Shown: positions 48,875 to 58,738 of the stretch, in pieces
Position numbering within the stretch: position 1 is the first letter of the stretch
How the letters are laid out: each line of letters starts with the position of its first letter
NCBI RefSeq assembly: GCF_040784935.1
Contig: NZ_CP160680.1
Location: 921,501 to 985,500, forward strand
Reading direction: 5' to 3'
From: Lewinella sp. LCG006
Lineage (GTDB): Bacteria; Bacteroidota; Bacteroidia; Chitinophagales; Saprospiraceae
Length of the DNA stretch: 64,000 nt
Translations under genes and position numbers: made by a program
The notes under the pieces: model-generated
Told to the model about the DNA's origin: nothing
The model's input: only the letters and a program-made list of their open reading frames with translations
Databases searched by the model: none

Positions 48875-49135
48875 CTAGCTACGTCTGCGACGAGCTCTGA
48901 TTTTACTACGATTAGCGAGTTCTTCTTCTGAAGCAGCAGCCAATTGGCGGCGGCGAGCTTCTGTGTTTAAGCGAGCGATGTCCCTACGAACTTCGCGCAA
49001 CACTAGAGGATTGTCCAGGCCAGTAATAGCATGGTCAAACTTCATCTTCTGATATCTGCTCTCGGTGGCCTCCAGTTCAGCCTGAAGGTCCGTGTCAGAG
49101 AACTCTTGCAGTTCCAAATATTTTTTGGTTGCCAT
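48875..49135 (-). CDS. rpmC: 50S ribosomal protein L29, with C-terminal extension
   Basis: An 86-residue two-helix protein near the tunnel exit. The core [55 protein letters not shown] fits L29 (usually 60-70 residues). It is followed by an extra helix-like tail rich in Ala, Glu and Arg, ending RARRRRS. It lies between rplP and rpsQ in the standard order. Confidence 0.95.
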   Translation of the reverse strand: MATKKYLELQEFSDTDLQAELEATESRYQKMKFDHAITGLDNPLVLREVRRDIARLNTEARRRQLAAASEEELANRSKIRARRRRS

Positions 49136-49204
49136 TGTCCTTTATTTAAAATTTTTCGCAAGCTGCGTAATAAATTACACTAGCTTCAGACTGATTATAT
49201 GATA

Positions 49205-49624
49205 TTACCCTTCGTAATCTGGGCGGGTAATGGTCTTTGTTTTCACTGGCAATTTCTGTGCTGCCAAACGGAGTGCTTCTTCAGCAACTTCGCGGGGAAC
49301 ACCATCCAGTTCGAACAATACACGACCGGGCTGTACCTGTGCCACATAGTGATCCAGGTTACCCTTACCCTTACCCATCCGCACCTCTAAAGGCTTGGAA
49401 GTGATAGGCTTATCGGGGAAAATACGAATCCATACTTTACCTTCACGCTTCATGTAACGCGTCATTGCGATACGCGCGGCTTCAATTTGCCGGTTGGTGA
49501 TACGGCCAAGTTCCATGGACTTAAGACCGAATGAGCCAAAGGATACCAGGGTCCCACGCTTTGCGACACCGCGATTACGTCCTTTTTGCTGCTTGCGATA
49601 TTTCGTTCTTTTCGGCTGTAACAT
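49205..49624 (-). CDS. rplP: 50S ribosomal protein L16
   Basis: A 139-residue protein at the A site. It begins [24 protein letters not shown] and has the conserved [36 protein letters not shown]. It follows rpsC after an unusually long 295-base gap. Confidence 0.97.
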   Translation of the reverse strand: MLQPKRTKYRKQQKGRNRGVAKRGTLVSFGSFGLKSMELGRITNRQIEAARIAMTRYMKREGKVWIRIFPDKPITSKPLEVRMGKGKGNLDHYVAQVQPGRVLFELDGVPREVAEEALRLAAQKLPVKTKTITRPDYEG

Positions 49625-49919
49625 TGGTCATTATTTTTAGCTGCCCTTGGCTACTCCAGAGGGACAGGCCCGGCTCTTCACACGGGTCTTTTAATTGGCA
49701 AAAATAAGCCGTATCTAACCCGCTTCCGAAAAAGCTTGGCAAAGGTACAGCTATTTTCTGATAATCAAAAATCAATTCGGGCACAAATCTTCACGATTAT
49801 CCCCGTTAGCAAAGACTAGCGCAGGATCTCACCTGATAGCCTAACTAATTAACGCCAGTTGCTGAAATTGAGGCAATTATACCCGGTAAATCCGGGTATT
49901 TGCCAGCAATAATTTTTTT
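49625..49919. other. rpsC-rplP gap with hairpin and possible -7 box
   Basis: This 295-base gap is unusual, since rpsC and rplP are normally adjacent. After the rpsC stop the minus strand carries TACCCGG-ATTTA-CCGGGTA (49880-49898). A TATTTTTG sequence (49699-49706, minus strand) fits the -7 consensus but lacks a -33 partner. A partial terminator plus a new promoter would uncouple the later genes. No coding sequence is seen. Confidence 0.5.
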
Positions 49920-50711
49920 TTAGCGACGTCCGCCACCACCGCGGCGATCTCCGCCACCACCGCGACGATCTCCACCACGGCCACCACGACGATCTCCGCC
50001 ACGGCCACCACGGCGATCTCCGCCACCACTATTACCACTGCCACCTTCACTTCCTGTAAGGCCAGCATTCGGGTGCAAGTCACGTTTGCCAAGGACTTCG
50101 CCTTTACAAATCCAAACTTTCACACCGATAATACCGTAAACGGTAAGTGCTTCGTGAAGTGCGTAGTCGATATCAGCGCGGAACGTATGCAGAGGTGTAC
50201 GACCTTCTTTGTACTCTTCCGTACGGCTCATATCAGAACCATTCAAACGACCAGAAATACGTACTTTGATACCTTCGGCATTGGCACGCATGGTTGATTG
50301 AATCGCCATTTTAATGGCGCGACGGTAGTTGATCCGTGCTTCTAATTGCTTAGCGATAGATTCAGCAACAATATTCGCATCTAACTCCGGCTTACGGATT
50401 TCGATGATATTGATTTGCACATCTTTGCTAGTCAACTTCTTGAGCTCTTCCCGGATACGATCAACTTCCTGGCCTCCTTTACCGATAATAATACCGGGGC
50501 GAGAGGTGTGGATAGTTACCGTGATCCGCTTGAGTGTGCGCTCAATGATGGTACGAGCAATACCACCCTTCTGGATACGAGCGGCGAGATACGTGCGAAT
50601 CTTTTCATCTTCAACAACGTTATCTGCGTAACCTTTATCAGCATACCAGTTGGAATCCCAACCGCGAATATACCCCAAACGATTACCAATAGGATTAGTC
50701 TTCTGACCCAT
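49920..50711 (-). CDS. rpsC: 30S ribosomal protein S3, with RGG-like tail
   Basis: A 263-residue protein at the mRNA entry channel. The KH domain contains [22 protein letters not shown], and the C-terminal domain has [35 protein letters not shown]. The family usually ends near 210-235. Here the last 35 or so residues (from about 228) are tandem [15 protein letters not shown] repeats encoded by near-repeated DNA at 49923-50040. This Arg/Gly tail could add RNA contacts; similar tails occur in other Bacteroidota. It lies between rplV and rplP. Confidence 0.96.
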   Translation of the reverse strand: MGQKTNPIGNRLGYIRGWDSNWYADKGYADNVVEDEKIRTYLAARIQKGGIARTIIERTLKRITVTIHTSRPGIIIGKGGQEVDRIREELKKLTSKDVQINIIEIRKPELDANIVAESIAKQLEARINYRRAIKMAIQSTMRANAEGIKVRISGRLNGSDMSRTEEYKEGRTPLHTFRADIDYALHEALTVYGIIGVKVWICKGEVLGKRDLHPNAGLTGSEGGSGNSGGGDRRGGRGGDRRGGRGGDRRGGGGDRRGGGGRR

Positions 50712-50749
50712 GTGTCTAGGACTCGTTAATTTTTAACAATTAGTTTTCC

Positions 50750-51121
50750 CTACTCTTCTTCTTCCGAAGCGAGAGGTAAACTGTTTTCTACAATAAGCGT
50801 AACGTGATTGCTACGCTTGCGGATGCGATGTGCCCGACCGTGTGGCGCAGGACGGAAACGCTTCAACATGCCTGCCTCGTTAGAGAAGGCGGTTTTAACG
50901 TACAATCCGTAATCGTCAGCACTTTCTTGGCCATCCAATTTATATTCCCAATTGGCTACTGCTGACAAGAGGGCTTTTTCTAGCCATTGCGCAGCTTCCT
51001 GCTTGCTAAAGCGTAGGATATCAAGGGCATCATTTACCTTTTTCCCGCGTATGTTGTCGACTATCAGACGCATCTTTCTGGCCGACATCGGAACGCTCTT
51101 GAGTTTGGCTACTGCTTCCAT
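50750..51121 (-). CDS. rplV: 50S ribosomal protein L22
   Basis: A 123-residue protein lining the exit tunnel. It begins MEAVAKLKSVPMSARKMRLIVDNIRGKKVNDALDIL and ends with the signature FRPAPHGRAHRIRKRSNHVTLIVEN. It precedes rpsC by 38 bases. Confidence 0.97.
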   Translation of the reverse strand: MEAVAKLKSVPMSARKMRLIVDNIRGKKVNDALDILRFSKQEAAQWLEKALLSAVANWEYKLDGQESADDYGLYVKTAFSNEAGMLKRFRPAPHGRAHRIRKRSNHVTLIVENSLPLASEEEE

Positions 51122-51206
51122 GATGTTTATAATTAATGCGTGAATGTTGGAATGCTGGAATGCTAATTATTTCAGCATTTCTTCATTCTCTCATTTTTAT
51201 TTACAA
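51122..51206. other. rpsS-rplV gap with hairpin
   Basis: The gap holds an imperfect inverted repeat, GAATGTTGGAATGCTG (51141-51156) with CAGCATTTCTTCATTC (about 51173-51188), with three mismatches. No gene was seen. Confidence 0.4.
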
Positions 51207-51470
51207 TTACCGGTTACCGGTATGACCTTTAAAGCTCCGCGTAGGAGCGAATTCGCCCAATTTATGGCCTACCATGTTTTCTGTTACATAAACAGGAACG
51301 TGGATTTTACCATTATGGACAGCGATCGTCTCCCCTACCATATCCGGAATGATCATGGATGAGCGGGACCAAGTTTTGATCACTTTCTTTTTGCTGGACG
51401 CTTTAGATATTTCCACTTTCTTCAAAAGCTTGTGGAATACGTAAGGCCCTTTGCGAATTGATCTAGCCAT
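51207..51470 (-). CDS. rpsS: 30S ribosomal protein S19
   Basis: An 87-residue head protein. It opens [20 protein letters not shown] and has the signature [35 protein letters not shown]. It follows rplB by 2 bases, so the two are tightly linked. Confidence 0.97.
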   Translation of the reverse strand: MARSIRKGPYVFHKLLKKVEISKASSKKKVIKTWSRSSMIIPDMVGETIAVHNGKIHVPVYVTENMVGHKLGEFAPTRSFKGHTGNR

Positions 51471-51472
51471 CT

Positions 51473-52303
51473 CTATTTCTTAGTTTTACGCTTGCTAATA
51501 ATTAATTTGGTAGAGTGCTTCTTGTTGTTACGTGTCTTCTGACCTTTGGCCATAATACCCGTACGAGAACGTGGGTGTCCTCCAGAAGCGCGTCCTTCAC
51601 CACCACCCATGGGGTGATCGACAGGGTTCATGGCTACACCACGAACACGAGGACGGCGACCCAACCAACGCTTACGACCCGCTTTACCGAGTACTTCTAG
51701 TCCGTGATCCGGGTTAGAAGTGTTACCGATCGTAGCACGGCAAGTCAAGAGAATACGACGAACTTCACCAGAAGGCAGCTTCACCGAAGCGTAACGACCT
51801 TCACGGCCCATCAAGGTACCGTTTGTACCAGCAGAACGTGCCAATGCGGCACCTTTACCTGGCTGAAGTTCAATAGCATGGATCGCAGATCCCAAAGGGA
51901 TTTCACTCAGCAACATGGTATTACCCACAAGAGGGGCAACTCCTGGGCCTGATTCAACGGTAGCACCTACCTTCAACCCTTGAGGGGCGATGATATAGCG
52001 CTTTTCGCCATCAGGATATTCCAGCAAAGCGATGAAAGCAGTACGGTTCGGATCGTATTCGATCGTCTTTACAGTAGCTGCAACACCATCACGATTGCGC
52101 TTGAAATCAATCATACGGTAGCGACGCTTGTGTCCACCACCACGCTGACGTACGGTCATTTTTCCCGTACCATTACGTCCACCTGACTTTTTCAGGGGAG
52201 CAAGCAGCGTCTTTTCCGGCTTGTCATTCGTCAACTCTGTGAATGCATTCCCTACGCGGGTACGCAAACCAGGTGTTAACGGACGATACTTTTTAACTGG
52301 CAT
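51473..52303 (-). CDS. rplB: 50S ribosomal protein L2
   Basis: About 276 residues starting [19 protein letters not shown] (ATG at 52303, the usual position); two further in-frame ATGs at 52315 and 52318 are possible. L2 supports the peptidyl-transferase centre. The conserved segments [16 protein letters not shown], and [24 protein letters not shown] with the essential His, are present. Placed between rplW and rpsS. Confidence 0.96.
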   Translation of the reverse strand: MPVKKYRPLTPGLRTRVGNAFTELTNDKPEKTLLAPLKKSGGRNGTGKMTVRQRGGGHKRRYRMIDFKRNRDGVAATVKTIEYDPNRTAFIALLEYPDGEKRYIIAPQGLKVGATVESGPGVAPLVGNTMLLSEIPLGSAIHAIELQPGKGAALARSAGTNGTLMGREGRYASVKLPSGEVRRILLTCRATIGNTSNPDHGLEVLGKAGRKRWLGRRPRVRGVAMNPVDHPMGGGEGRASGGHPRSRTGIMAKGQKTRNNKKHSTKLIISKRKTKK

Positions 52304-52318
52304 AACTTTGCTCATCAT

Positions 52319-52394
52319 CCCGGGATCTCGGACTCAGCAGGATCAACGACCAGACGATCGGCTGAGGATCCCCACCCCGGGGTATTTTAAAAAA
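52319..52394 (-). other. rplW-rplB gap with stem-loop
   Basis: CTCAGC (52333-52338) pairs with GCTGAG (52361-52366), flanked by CCCGGG at 52319-52324 and 52376-52381, which can also pair. This forms a two-part stem in the mRNA between the two genes. Possibly a regulatory or processing hairpin. Confidence 0.45.
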
Positions 52395-52691
52395 TTAAAT
52401 GTCTCCGAAGAAATCGATTTCTTCTCCTTCAACCAAGGTTACTACTGCTTTTTTGTAAGCAGCCACCCGGCCTTTGAGAACACCCGATTTGGTCGTTCTA
52501 TTCTTTGCTTTTCCTGGCATGATTGCAGTATTTACAGACGTAACATTTACGCCGTACATATCCTGCACTGCCTTACGGATTTCCACTTTATTAGCTCCTT
52601 TAGCAACAACGAAGCTGTACTTGTTGAGGCCTTCAGAAAGCGTTTCTGCTTTCTCGGTAATTAGTGGTTTGATTAAAATTGGCTTTGCCAT
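52395..52691 (-). CDS. rplW: 50S ribosomal protein L23
   Basis: A 98-residue protein at the exit tunnel, the docking site for trigger factor and SRP. It starts MAKPILIKPLITEKAETLSEGLNKYSFVV and has the signature KVEIRKAVQDMYGVNVTSVNT. It follows rplD and precedes rplB. Confidence 0.97.
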   Translation of the reverse strand: MAKPILIKPLITEKAETLSEGLNKYSFVVAKGANKVEIRKAVQDMYGVNVTSVNTAIMPGKAKNRTTKSGVLKGRVAAYKKAVVTLVEGEEIDFFGDI

Positions 52692-52721
52692 TGCTTTATC
52701 ATTTACGGGTACAAGCCCGGA

Positions 52722-53348
52722 TTATGCAATTGATTCCTGAAGCTTTGCCACAGCACTTTCTGAAAGCACAATGGTATCGCTATTCAAAATCTGATACACG
52801 TTCAGGTCAATAGCACGTGCTACTGCTGCCTTCTTAAGGTTACGGCTGGAAAGCAACAAGGTGTTTTCCATTTCTGCCGTTACGAGTAGAGCCTTTTTAC
52901 CATCTACTTTCAGATTGCTCAAAATGGCCTTGAACTCTTTGGTCTTTGGCGCATCGAAAGAGAAATCTTCCAGAATCATAATAGAACCGGCACTGGCTTT
53001 AGAAGAAAGTGCAGACACACGAGCCAACGTCTTCAACTTCTTGTTGAGGCGTAATTCGTAATTGCGTGGGCGAGGACCGAATACCCGGCCTCCACCGCGG
53101 AACACAGGGCTGTTGATACTACCCTTACGTGAACCACCTGTACCTTTCTGACGGTGCAACTTGCGTGTAGAACCAGCGATTTCACCACGTTCTTTCGCCT
53201 TGTGCGTACCCTGGCGCTGATGAGCTAAGTATTGCTTAACTGCCAGGTAAACCGCATGCTCGTTGGGCGTTTGTCCGAAGATCTCGTCGGATAGCTCTAC
53301 GGTGCGTCCCGTTTGCTCGCCTTTGATATTTAAAACATCGAGTTTCAT
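52722..53348 (-). CDS. rplD: 50S ribosomal protein L4
   Basis: A 208-residue protein from the ATG at 53348 ([14 protein letters not shown]). The extended loop [31 protein letters not shown] that reaches the tunnel is intact. In enterobacteria L4 represses the S10 operon through an mRNA leader; no such leader can be demonstrated here. It lies between rplC and rplW. Confidence 0.97.
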   Translation of the reverse strand: MKLDVLNIKGEQTGRTVELSDEIFGQTPNEHAVYLAVKQYLAHQRQGTHKAKERGEIAGSTRKLHRQKGTGGSRKGSINSPVFRGGGRVFGPRPRNYELRLNKKLKTLARVSALSSKASAGSIMILEDFSFDAPKTKEFKAILSNLKVDGKKALLVTAEMENTLLLSSRNLKKAAVARAIDLNVYQILNSDTIVLSESAVAKLQESIA

Positions 53349-53409
53349 CACTACGGATTTATCTAGTTTTTAGCCCTTCCTGTAGGAACAACTAAAAGCG
53401 TTTTCAAAA

Positions 53410-54030
53410 TTATTTTTCCAGGATAATGTAAGCACCTTTGTGCCCGGGAACTGCACCCTTAAGAAGGATGAGGTTCTGCTCAGGGAAGATCTTCATTACT
53501 TTGAGGTTCTTCACCTTCACCCGTGAACCACCGTCACGGCCGGCCATGCGCATACCTTTGAATACCCGTGCTGGGTAAGACGCTGCACCGATCGAACCCG
53601 GAGCGCGTTGGCGGTTGTGCTGACCGTGCGTAGCATCGTTCACACCGCGGAAGCTGTGACGCTTAACTACCCCCTGGAAACCTTTACCCTTGGAAACACC
53701 GACAGCATTGATGACATCGCCTTCAACGAATACTTCGTCGACGGTGATGGTTTCACCTGCCTTCTTTTCCATTTTAGCGTCGCGGAACTCGACCAAACGA
53801 CGCTTGGGATCCGTACCTGCTTTCTCGAAATGCCCTTGGAGGGGTTGTGATGTGTTTTTCTCTTTGGCATCACCAAAGCCCAGCTGAAGCGCTGAGTAAC
53901 CGTCGGATTCTTCGTTCTTAACTTGTGTAACTACACAAGGGCCCGCTTCTACTACTGTACAAGCGATATTACGACCAGCTTCGTCGAAGATACTGGTCAT
54001 TCCGACCTTCTTTCCGATAATTCCGTTCAT
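53410..54030 (-). CDS. rplC: 50S ribosomal protein L3
   Basis: A 206-residue early-assembly protein. It begins [32 protein letters not shown] and has the conserved [38 protein letters not shown] loop near the peptidyl-transferase centre. It follows rpsJ after an unusually long 185-base gap with no gene. Confidence 0.97.
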   Translation of the reverse strand: MNGIIGKKVGMTSIFDEAGRNIACTVVEAGPCVVTQVKNEESDGYSALQLGFGDAKEKNTSQPLQGHFEKAGTDPKRRLVEFRDAKMEKKAGETITVDEVFVEGDVINAVGVSKGKGFQGVVKRHSFRGVNDATHGQHNRQRAPGSIGAASYPARVFKGMRMAGRDGGSRVKVKNLKVMKIFPEQNLILLKGAVPGHKGAYIILEK

Positions 54031-54215
54031 CGTTATCGAATTTTATAGTGACACGCACTGGTAATTAGCGAAAAACAGCTAGCAGTTTCAAGAAGCTTAC
54101 TTCTGATTTTGCTTTCTATTTGACATCTAATTACACTACGTGTAACAGATTCTTTTAATGAAGACCAACATTTGTTGTTGATCTAAATGTTTGATAGCGA
54201 GGGGATACTCCCTGA

Positions 54216-54524
54216 CTACGTCAACTTTACTTGAATGTCCACACCACTGGGCAGTTCTAGCTTCGATAAAGCATCGACTGTTTTTTGCGTAGGCGTGTAA
54301 ATTTCAATAAGGCGCTTGTGAGTGCGTAACTGAAACTGCTCCCGGGACTTCTTGTTGACGTGCGGTGAACGGAGCACGGTAAAGATTTTTTTCTCGGTGG
54401 GCAGCGGAATCGGGCCAGTTACTATGGCACCACTGTTTTTCACCGTTTTTACAATTTTCTCAGTTGATTTATCAACGAGGTTATGGTCGTAAGAACGGAG
54501 CTTGATACGAATTTTCTGATTCAT
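54216..54524 (-). CDS. rpsJ: 30S ribosomal protein S10
   Basis: A 102-residue head protein, also called NusE for its role in transcription antitermination. It starts [20 protein letters not shown] and has [39 protein letters not shown]. It lies 172 bases after fusA; the tuf gene found between them in many other phyla is absent. Confidence 0.97.
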   Translation of the reverse strand: MNQKIRIKLRSYDHNLVDKSTEKIVKTVKNSGAIVTGPIPLPTEKKIFTVLRSPHVNKKSREQFQLRTHKRLIEIYTPTQKTVDALSKLELPSGVDIQVKLT

Positions 54525-54696
54525 GCCAGCTTCTAATTGTCAAGTTATGAAGTAAAACGGCTTGCAAGCTGCGCACGTTTAATAGCTACGCAGCTTGCTC
54601 ACCAGTCCTATTTTAAATTAGATAAGATTCGCCACTTTTGGCTTTCTTAATGTTTTTATCCTCCGCCGAAGCGGTATACTCATTCAACAGCTTGAA

Positions 54697-56826
54697 TTAG
54701 CTGTTACCGTTGGCTTTTTCCATTACCTCCTTAGCGATACCACTTGGAGCGGCAGCGTAGTGAGAGAATTCCATGGAAGAGTTGGCACGACCAGAAGTGA
54801 TCGTACGTAGATCCGTCACATAACCGAACATTTCTGCCAGTGGCACATCGGCGGTGATAGAAATCGCTCCACCAGAACGAGGCTGTTGGCCTTTCGGTAA
54901 ACCACGGCGACGGTTCAAGTCACCGATAACGTTACCTACGTATTCTTCCGGAGTGATAATCTCTAACTTCATGATCGGCTCCAACAGTATAGGGTTCGTC
55001 TTGGGTGCAGCAGCTCTAAAGCCTTCTTTAGCACACAATTCGAAGGCAATTGGCTTACTATCCACCGAGTGCATGCTACCGTCATAGACGCGTACTTTCA
55101 TGCTATCGATGTTGTAACCTGCCAAGATACCGTTGTTCATCATTGCGGTGAAACCATCGCGGATAGGCTTCTGGTAGTTCTTGTCGATAGCACCACCAAC
55201 GATGCCCCAATCGAACTGCAGTTTAACCTTACCTGCTTTGAAATCCTCGCTTTCCAAGAATTCTTCGTCGGCAGGGCCAAGTTCGAATTCCATATCGGCG
55301 AACAAACCAGAACCACCAGACTGCTTCTTCAAGCGCTCACGGTGAGAAACGGTGGTTTGTAGTGCTTCTTTGTAAGTAACCTGTGGCTCACCAACGTTAC
55401 ATTCAACTTTGAATTCACGCTTAAGACGATCAATGATGATCTCCAAGTGAAGCTCACCCATACCACTAATGATGGTCTGGTTGGTATCTTCGTCGTAACG
55501 AACCTTAAAGGTAGGATCCTCTTCCGCCAATTTGGCTAAAGACATACCCAGCTTATCAAGGTCTTTTTGGGTCTTAGGCTCTACCGCGATACCGATTACG
55601 GGATCAGGGAACACCATAGATTCCAAAACGATCGGGTGGTCGAGGTCACAAAGCGTATCACCCGTACGGATGTCCTTGAAACCTACCGCCGCAGCGATAT
55701 CACCAGCTTCTACACGAGGGATGCTGTTCTGCTTGTTAGCGTGCATCTGGTAGATACGAGAGATACGCTCCTTACTATCGGAACGACTGTTGTATACATA
55801 GCTACCTGCATCCAGTACACCAGAGTATACTCGCATAAAGGCCAAACGACCTACGAAAGGATCGGTAGCAATTTTGAATGCCAAGGCAGCGAAAGGCTCG
55901 TCGTTAGAAGGACGGCGCTTCTCTTCCTTTTCTGTTTCAGGGTTGGTACCTACGATTGCTTCGATATCCAACGGTGAAGGCAAGTAAGCACATACTGCAT
56001 CCAATACAGCCTGTACACCTTTGTTTTTGAAGGCAGTACCACACATCATTGGAACGAAAGCCATGTCCATTACTGCTTCACGAACGGCTTTACGCATTTC
56101 GTCTTCAGTTATAGAATTAGGATCTTCGAAGAATTTCTCCATCAATGACTCATCGTATTCAGCAACTGCTTCCAAAAGCTTTTCACGCCATTCAGCAGCG
56201 GTATCAACCAGATCAGCTGGCATATCGATAACCTCGAAGGTCATACCATAATCATCCTCATTCCAGGTAATTGCCTGATTAGTAATCAAGTCAACTACAC
56301 CCATGAAGGTTTCTTCAGCTCCGATTGGAATTTGCAGTGGAATAGCTTTAGAACCCAATTTCTCTTGTACGTCGTTTACAACGTTAAAGAAATCGGCACC
56401 AGAGCGGTCCATTTTATTAACAAATCCAATACGTGGTACTTTGTAGTTGTCAGCCAGGCGCCAGTTGGTTTCTGACTGTGGCTCAACACCTGAAACTGCA
56501 CAGAACAGGAATACCAGACCATCTAAAACACGAAGTGAACGGTTTACCTCTACGGTAAAGTCAACGTGTCCTGGAGTGTCAATGATATTAACAGCATAGT
56601 CCATATCCTTCCATTTCCAGGAAGTTTTGGTGGCTGCAGAGGTGATGGTGATTCCACGCTCCTGCTCCTGCTCCATCCAGTCCATAGTAGCTGCACCGTC
56701 GTGTACTTCGCCAATCTTGTGGCTTAGTCCGGTGTAGAATAGGACGCGCTCGGTAGTGGTAGTCTTTCCGGCGTCGATGTGAGCGGCAATGCCAATGTTT
56801 CTCGTATAAGTGAGATCCTTAGCCAT
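54697..56826 (-). CDS. fusA: Elongation factor G
   Basis: This 709-residue GTPase drives translocation on the ribosome. The P-loop is [19 protein letters not shown] (residues about 15-33), switch II is [12 protein letters not shown] and the base-specificity motif is NKMD. Domain IV and the C-terminal part include [22 protein letters not shown] and [20 protein letters not shown]. It is a single full-length copy between rpsG (48-base gap) and rpsJ. Other EF-G paralogues may exist elsewhere; position in the str operon marks this as the main one. Confidence 0.97.
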   Translation of the reverse strand: MAKDLTYTRNIGIAAHIDAGKTTTTERVLFYTGLSHKIGEVHDGAATMDWMEQEQERGITITSAATKTSWKWKDMDYAVNIIDTPGHVDFTVEVNRSLRVLDGLVFLFCAVSGVEPQSETNWRLADNYKVPRIGFVNKMDRSGADFFNVVNDVQEKLGSKAIPLQIPIGAEETFMGVVDLITNQAITWNEDDYGMTFEVIDMPADLVDTAAEWREKLLEAVAEYDESLMEKFFEDPNSITEDEMRKAVREAVMDMAFVPMMCGTAFKNKGVQAVLDAVCAYLPSPLDIEAIVGTNPETEKEEKRRPSNDEPFAALAFKIATDPFVGRLAFMRVYSGVLDAGSYVYNSRSDSKERISRIYQMHANKQNSIPRVEAGDIAAAVGFKDIRTGDTLCDLDHPIVLESMVFPDPVIGIAVEPKTQKDLDKLGMSLAKLAEEDPTFKVRYDEDTNQTIISGMGELHLEIIIDRLKREFKVECNVGEPQVTYKEALQTTVSHRERLKKQSGGSGLFADMEFELGPADEEFLESEDFKAGKVKLQFDWGIVGGAIDKNYQKPIRDGFTAMMNNGILAGYNIDSMKVRVYDGSMHSVDSKPIAFELCAKEGFRAAAPKTNPILLEPIMKLEIITPEEYVGNVIGDLNRRRGLPKGQQPRSGGAISITADVPLAEMFGYVTDLRTITSGRANSSMEFSHYAAAPSGIAKEVMEKANGNS

Positions 56827-56874
56827 GATGGTTCCCTGTTCGGGCGTTATAAATTAAAAATATGTTCAAAAGAA

Positions 56875-57342
56875 TTACACACGGAAGTGAGCAAAGGCAC
56901 GGTTAGATTCCGCCATACGGTGGGTATCTTCCTTACGCTTTACGGCTGCTCCTTCTCCTTTGCTAGCTGCGATCAGCTCAGCGGCCATTTTTTCGGCCAT
57001 TCCTTTACCAGAACGCTGGCGAGCGAACTTGATCACCCACTTCATACCGATAGACAATTTGCGCTTAGCGCGAATTTCGGTAGGAATCTGGAAGGTAGCT
57101 CCACCGATACGGCGAGAACGTACTTCCACTTGTGGCATAGCATTGTTCAATGCTTTTTTCCACACGGCGTGTTCGTCTGATTCTGTACGCTCCTTAATGA
57201 TGTCCATTGCGTCGTAGAACACTTTGAATGCGGCGCTCTTACGGCCTTCCAACATCATCATGTTTACAAACTGAGTTACCATCTCGTCACCGTAGCGGGG
57301 ATCGGGAGCAATAATTCTTACTTTTGGCTTTCTTTTCCTCAT
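56875..57342 (-). CDS. rpsG: 30S ribosomal protein S7
   Basis: A 155-residue primary assembly protein of the 30S head. It opens MRKRKPKVRIIAPDPRYGDEMV and has NNAMPQVEVRSRRIGGATFQIPTEIRAKR and the C-terminal KREDTHRMAESNRAFAHFRV. It lies between rpsL (87-base gap) and fusA. Confidence 0.97.
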   Translation of the reverse strand: MRKRKPKVRIIAPDPRYGDEMVTQFVNMMMLEGRKSAAFKVFYDAMDIIKERTESDEHAVWKKALNNAMPQVEVRSRRIGGATFQIPTEIRAKRKLSIGMKWVIKFARQRSGKGMAEKMAAELIAASKGEGAAVKRKEDTHRMAESNRAFAHFRV

Positions 57343-57429
57343 TGTTCTTTATTAGCGGTTTCTGCCGGTTAAATAAATGGCGGCGGCCCGATCAGTAGCT
57401 ACTGGACGGACAAGGAAACATAAACGTTT

Positions 57430-57804
57430 TTAGCTCTTAGGACGCTTAGTTCCGTACTTAGAGCGACTCTTTTTACGATCGTTTACACCCGCAGTATCCA
57501 AGGCACCACGTACGATAGTGTAACGTACACCAGGTAAATCTTTCACACGACCACCACGGATCAGTACGATTGAGTGTTCCTGTAGGTTATGGCCTTCCCC
57601 TGGGATATAGGCAATTACCTCAATGCCATTGGTCAGGCGCACTTTGGCTACCTTACGTAGGGCAGAGTTTGGTTTCTTAGGAGTGGTTGTGTATACACGA
57701 GTACATACACCACGCTTCTGAGGACATGAGTCCAGGGCGCGTGACTTGCTCTTGGTCACAATCTGCGTGCGGCCTTTCCGCACAAGTTGATTAATAGTAG
57801 GCAT
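57430..57804 (-). CDS. rpsL: 30S ribosomal protein S12
   Basis: A 124-residue decoding-centre protein. It shows [27 protein letters not shown] and [24 protein letters not shown], which contain the lysines that in other bacteria mutate to give streptomycin resistance; both are wild-type here. First gene of the str part and of the whole ribosomal supercluster, with a good promoter 170 bases upstream. Confidence 0.97.
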   Translation of the reverse strand: MPTINQLVRKGRTQIVTKSKSRALDSCPQKRGVCTRVYTTTPKKPNSALRKVAKVRLTNGIEVIAYIPGEGHNLQEHSIVLIRGGRVKDLPGVRYTIVRGALDTAGVNDRKKSRSKYGTKRPKS

Positions 57805-58354
57805 ACGCTGCTTTAATTAAATAAAGGTCACTTTACACAGTTCCTCGGTCTTGCCAGAGGCCTACACCAAACAGTTGAAACTTAATTTATTATAAGCCCG
57901 CTCTGCCCGGTATGTGTTCAAGGAAAATGTATCCGACATTATTGCGGGGAACATCCCTTGCGAAAAAGCGAATGCAAAGGTACGCTTTATTCTTTGAAAA
58001 CCAAAAGGGTAGTAAACTTTTTCAGAAGGAAATTCAGCTGAGCTTTTCAGGATGGGATAGTAGCCACGGCAAGTGATCGGTAGCGCCGCAAAAGTGACGA
58101 ATATTATTTGCACAAATAACCTGTAGTGCCAACAATAATTCTTAGCCATTGAGGATGAAAAACTTATTAATAATTGGTACTGCTGGCTTTTGTCTTGCCT
58201 GATGACGAAAAAGCGTGGGTAAAAAAAGATTTTATTTACCCCTTAGCCTCCTTGTTTAAAGGTGCGTAGCAAATCGGGATCTTCCATTGGGAGAGCAAAG
58301 TGCCCGGAGGGCGCAAGCAGCAGCGATAGAAGTGGTACCGACCGGAGGGAGATA
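57805..58354. other. Leader and upstream region of the ribosomal supercluster
   Basis: Apart from the promoter at 57975-58005, this stretch of about 550 bases shows no gene. Short open frames present here have no family resemblance and are not supported. The leader between the promoter and rpsL has no strong hairpin that I could find. Confidence 0.45.
57975..58005 (-). promoter_or_regulatory. Probable str-operon promoter upstream of rpsL
   Basis: On the minus strand a TTTG at 58002-58005 is followed after 19 bases by TACCTTTG at 57975-57982. This fits the Bacteroidota primary-sigma consensus (-33 TTTG and -7 TAnnTTTG) in both sequence and spacing. It would give an rpsL leader of about 165 bases. 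It is the best promoter match in the window. Confidence 0.65.
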
Positions 58355-58515
58355 AGGGGTCGGCGAAAAATAACTTCCTCCCTTTAATGCTGATCTTTTG
58401 GCACTGAACTTCGTTGCTCATCCCTTGCGTAGCTTTGACTATGCGCGGTCTTCGCGCCTCGTTCAGCACAAAAATCTCTAGCCTGAAATGGGGAACTTAT
58501 TTTTCGCCGACCCCT
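58355..58515. mobile_element. MITE-like palindromic element, copy 2 (161 bases)
   Basis: The ends are perfect 19-base inverted repeats: AGGGGTCGGCGAAAAATAA at 58355-58373 and its complement at 58497-58515. The pairing continues imperfectly inward. A nested imperfect repeat (GATCTTTTGGCACTGAAC near 58393 with GTTCAGCACAAAAATCTC near 58461) and a small central GCGTAG/CTATGC hairpin follow. The layout and several shared blocks (GANAAATAA at the ends, TTTAAT, TTTTG, CAAAAATC) match the element at 34329-34516. No coding capacity. Confidence 0.55.
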
Positions 58516-58610
58516 AAGAACGGATAGCGCGGTGGCGGAGCCAGCTGCCCAAAATATGGACTGGCTTGTTATAAAGACCAGTCTTTTGGTGCGGGTAACT
58601 AAAAACCCAG

Positions 58611-58645
58611 TCGCCTCATCGAAAAGAATCGATAAGGCGATTTTT
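58611..58645 (+). terminator. Hairpin with T-run
   Basis: TCGCCTCATCGA (58611-58622) pairs with TCGATAAGGCGA (58629-58640), one mismatch, followed by TTTTT on the plus strand. On the minus strand it is followed by CTGGGTTTTTAG, so it could end transcription in both directions. It lies downstream of the membrane-protein gene at 58739 (minus). Confidence 0.55.
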
Positions 58646-58652
58646 AAGATTT

Positions 58653-58720
58653 GTAGGGCTCCCCCTCGCCGAAAACACCAAGGGAGAGCCCTACGTTGGC
58701 CGCAGATACTCTCCCTTGGT
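58653..58720 (-). promoter_or_regulatory. Mutually exclusive hairpins 3' of the membrane-protein gene
   Basis: Three segments compete. GTAGGGCTCCCCCT (58653-58666) pairs with AGGGAGAGCCCTAC (58681-58694, one mismatch). ACCAAGGGAGAG (58677-58688) pairs perfectly with CTCTCCCTTGGT (58709-58720). The two pairings share the middle segment, so only one can form at a time, as in attenuators. The region directly follows the stop at 58739 on the minus strand. It may simply be a terminator. Confidence 0.55.
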
Positions 58721-58738
58721 GATGGAAACCTGAGATTC

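Noticed and set aside
54031-54215. Possible S10-type leader between rpsJ and rplC
   Set aside because: No stable hairpin resembling a ribosomal-protein binding site was found, and the position is after rpsJ rather than before it.
54525-54696. Searched the gap between fusA and rpsJ for tuf
   Set aside because: The gap is only 172 bases; absence of tuf here is normal for Bacteroidota, so it is not a deletion worth reporting.
58236-58469. 77-residue open frame on the minus strand
   Set aside because: It runs into the palindromic element at 58355-58515 and has no family resemblance or start signal.
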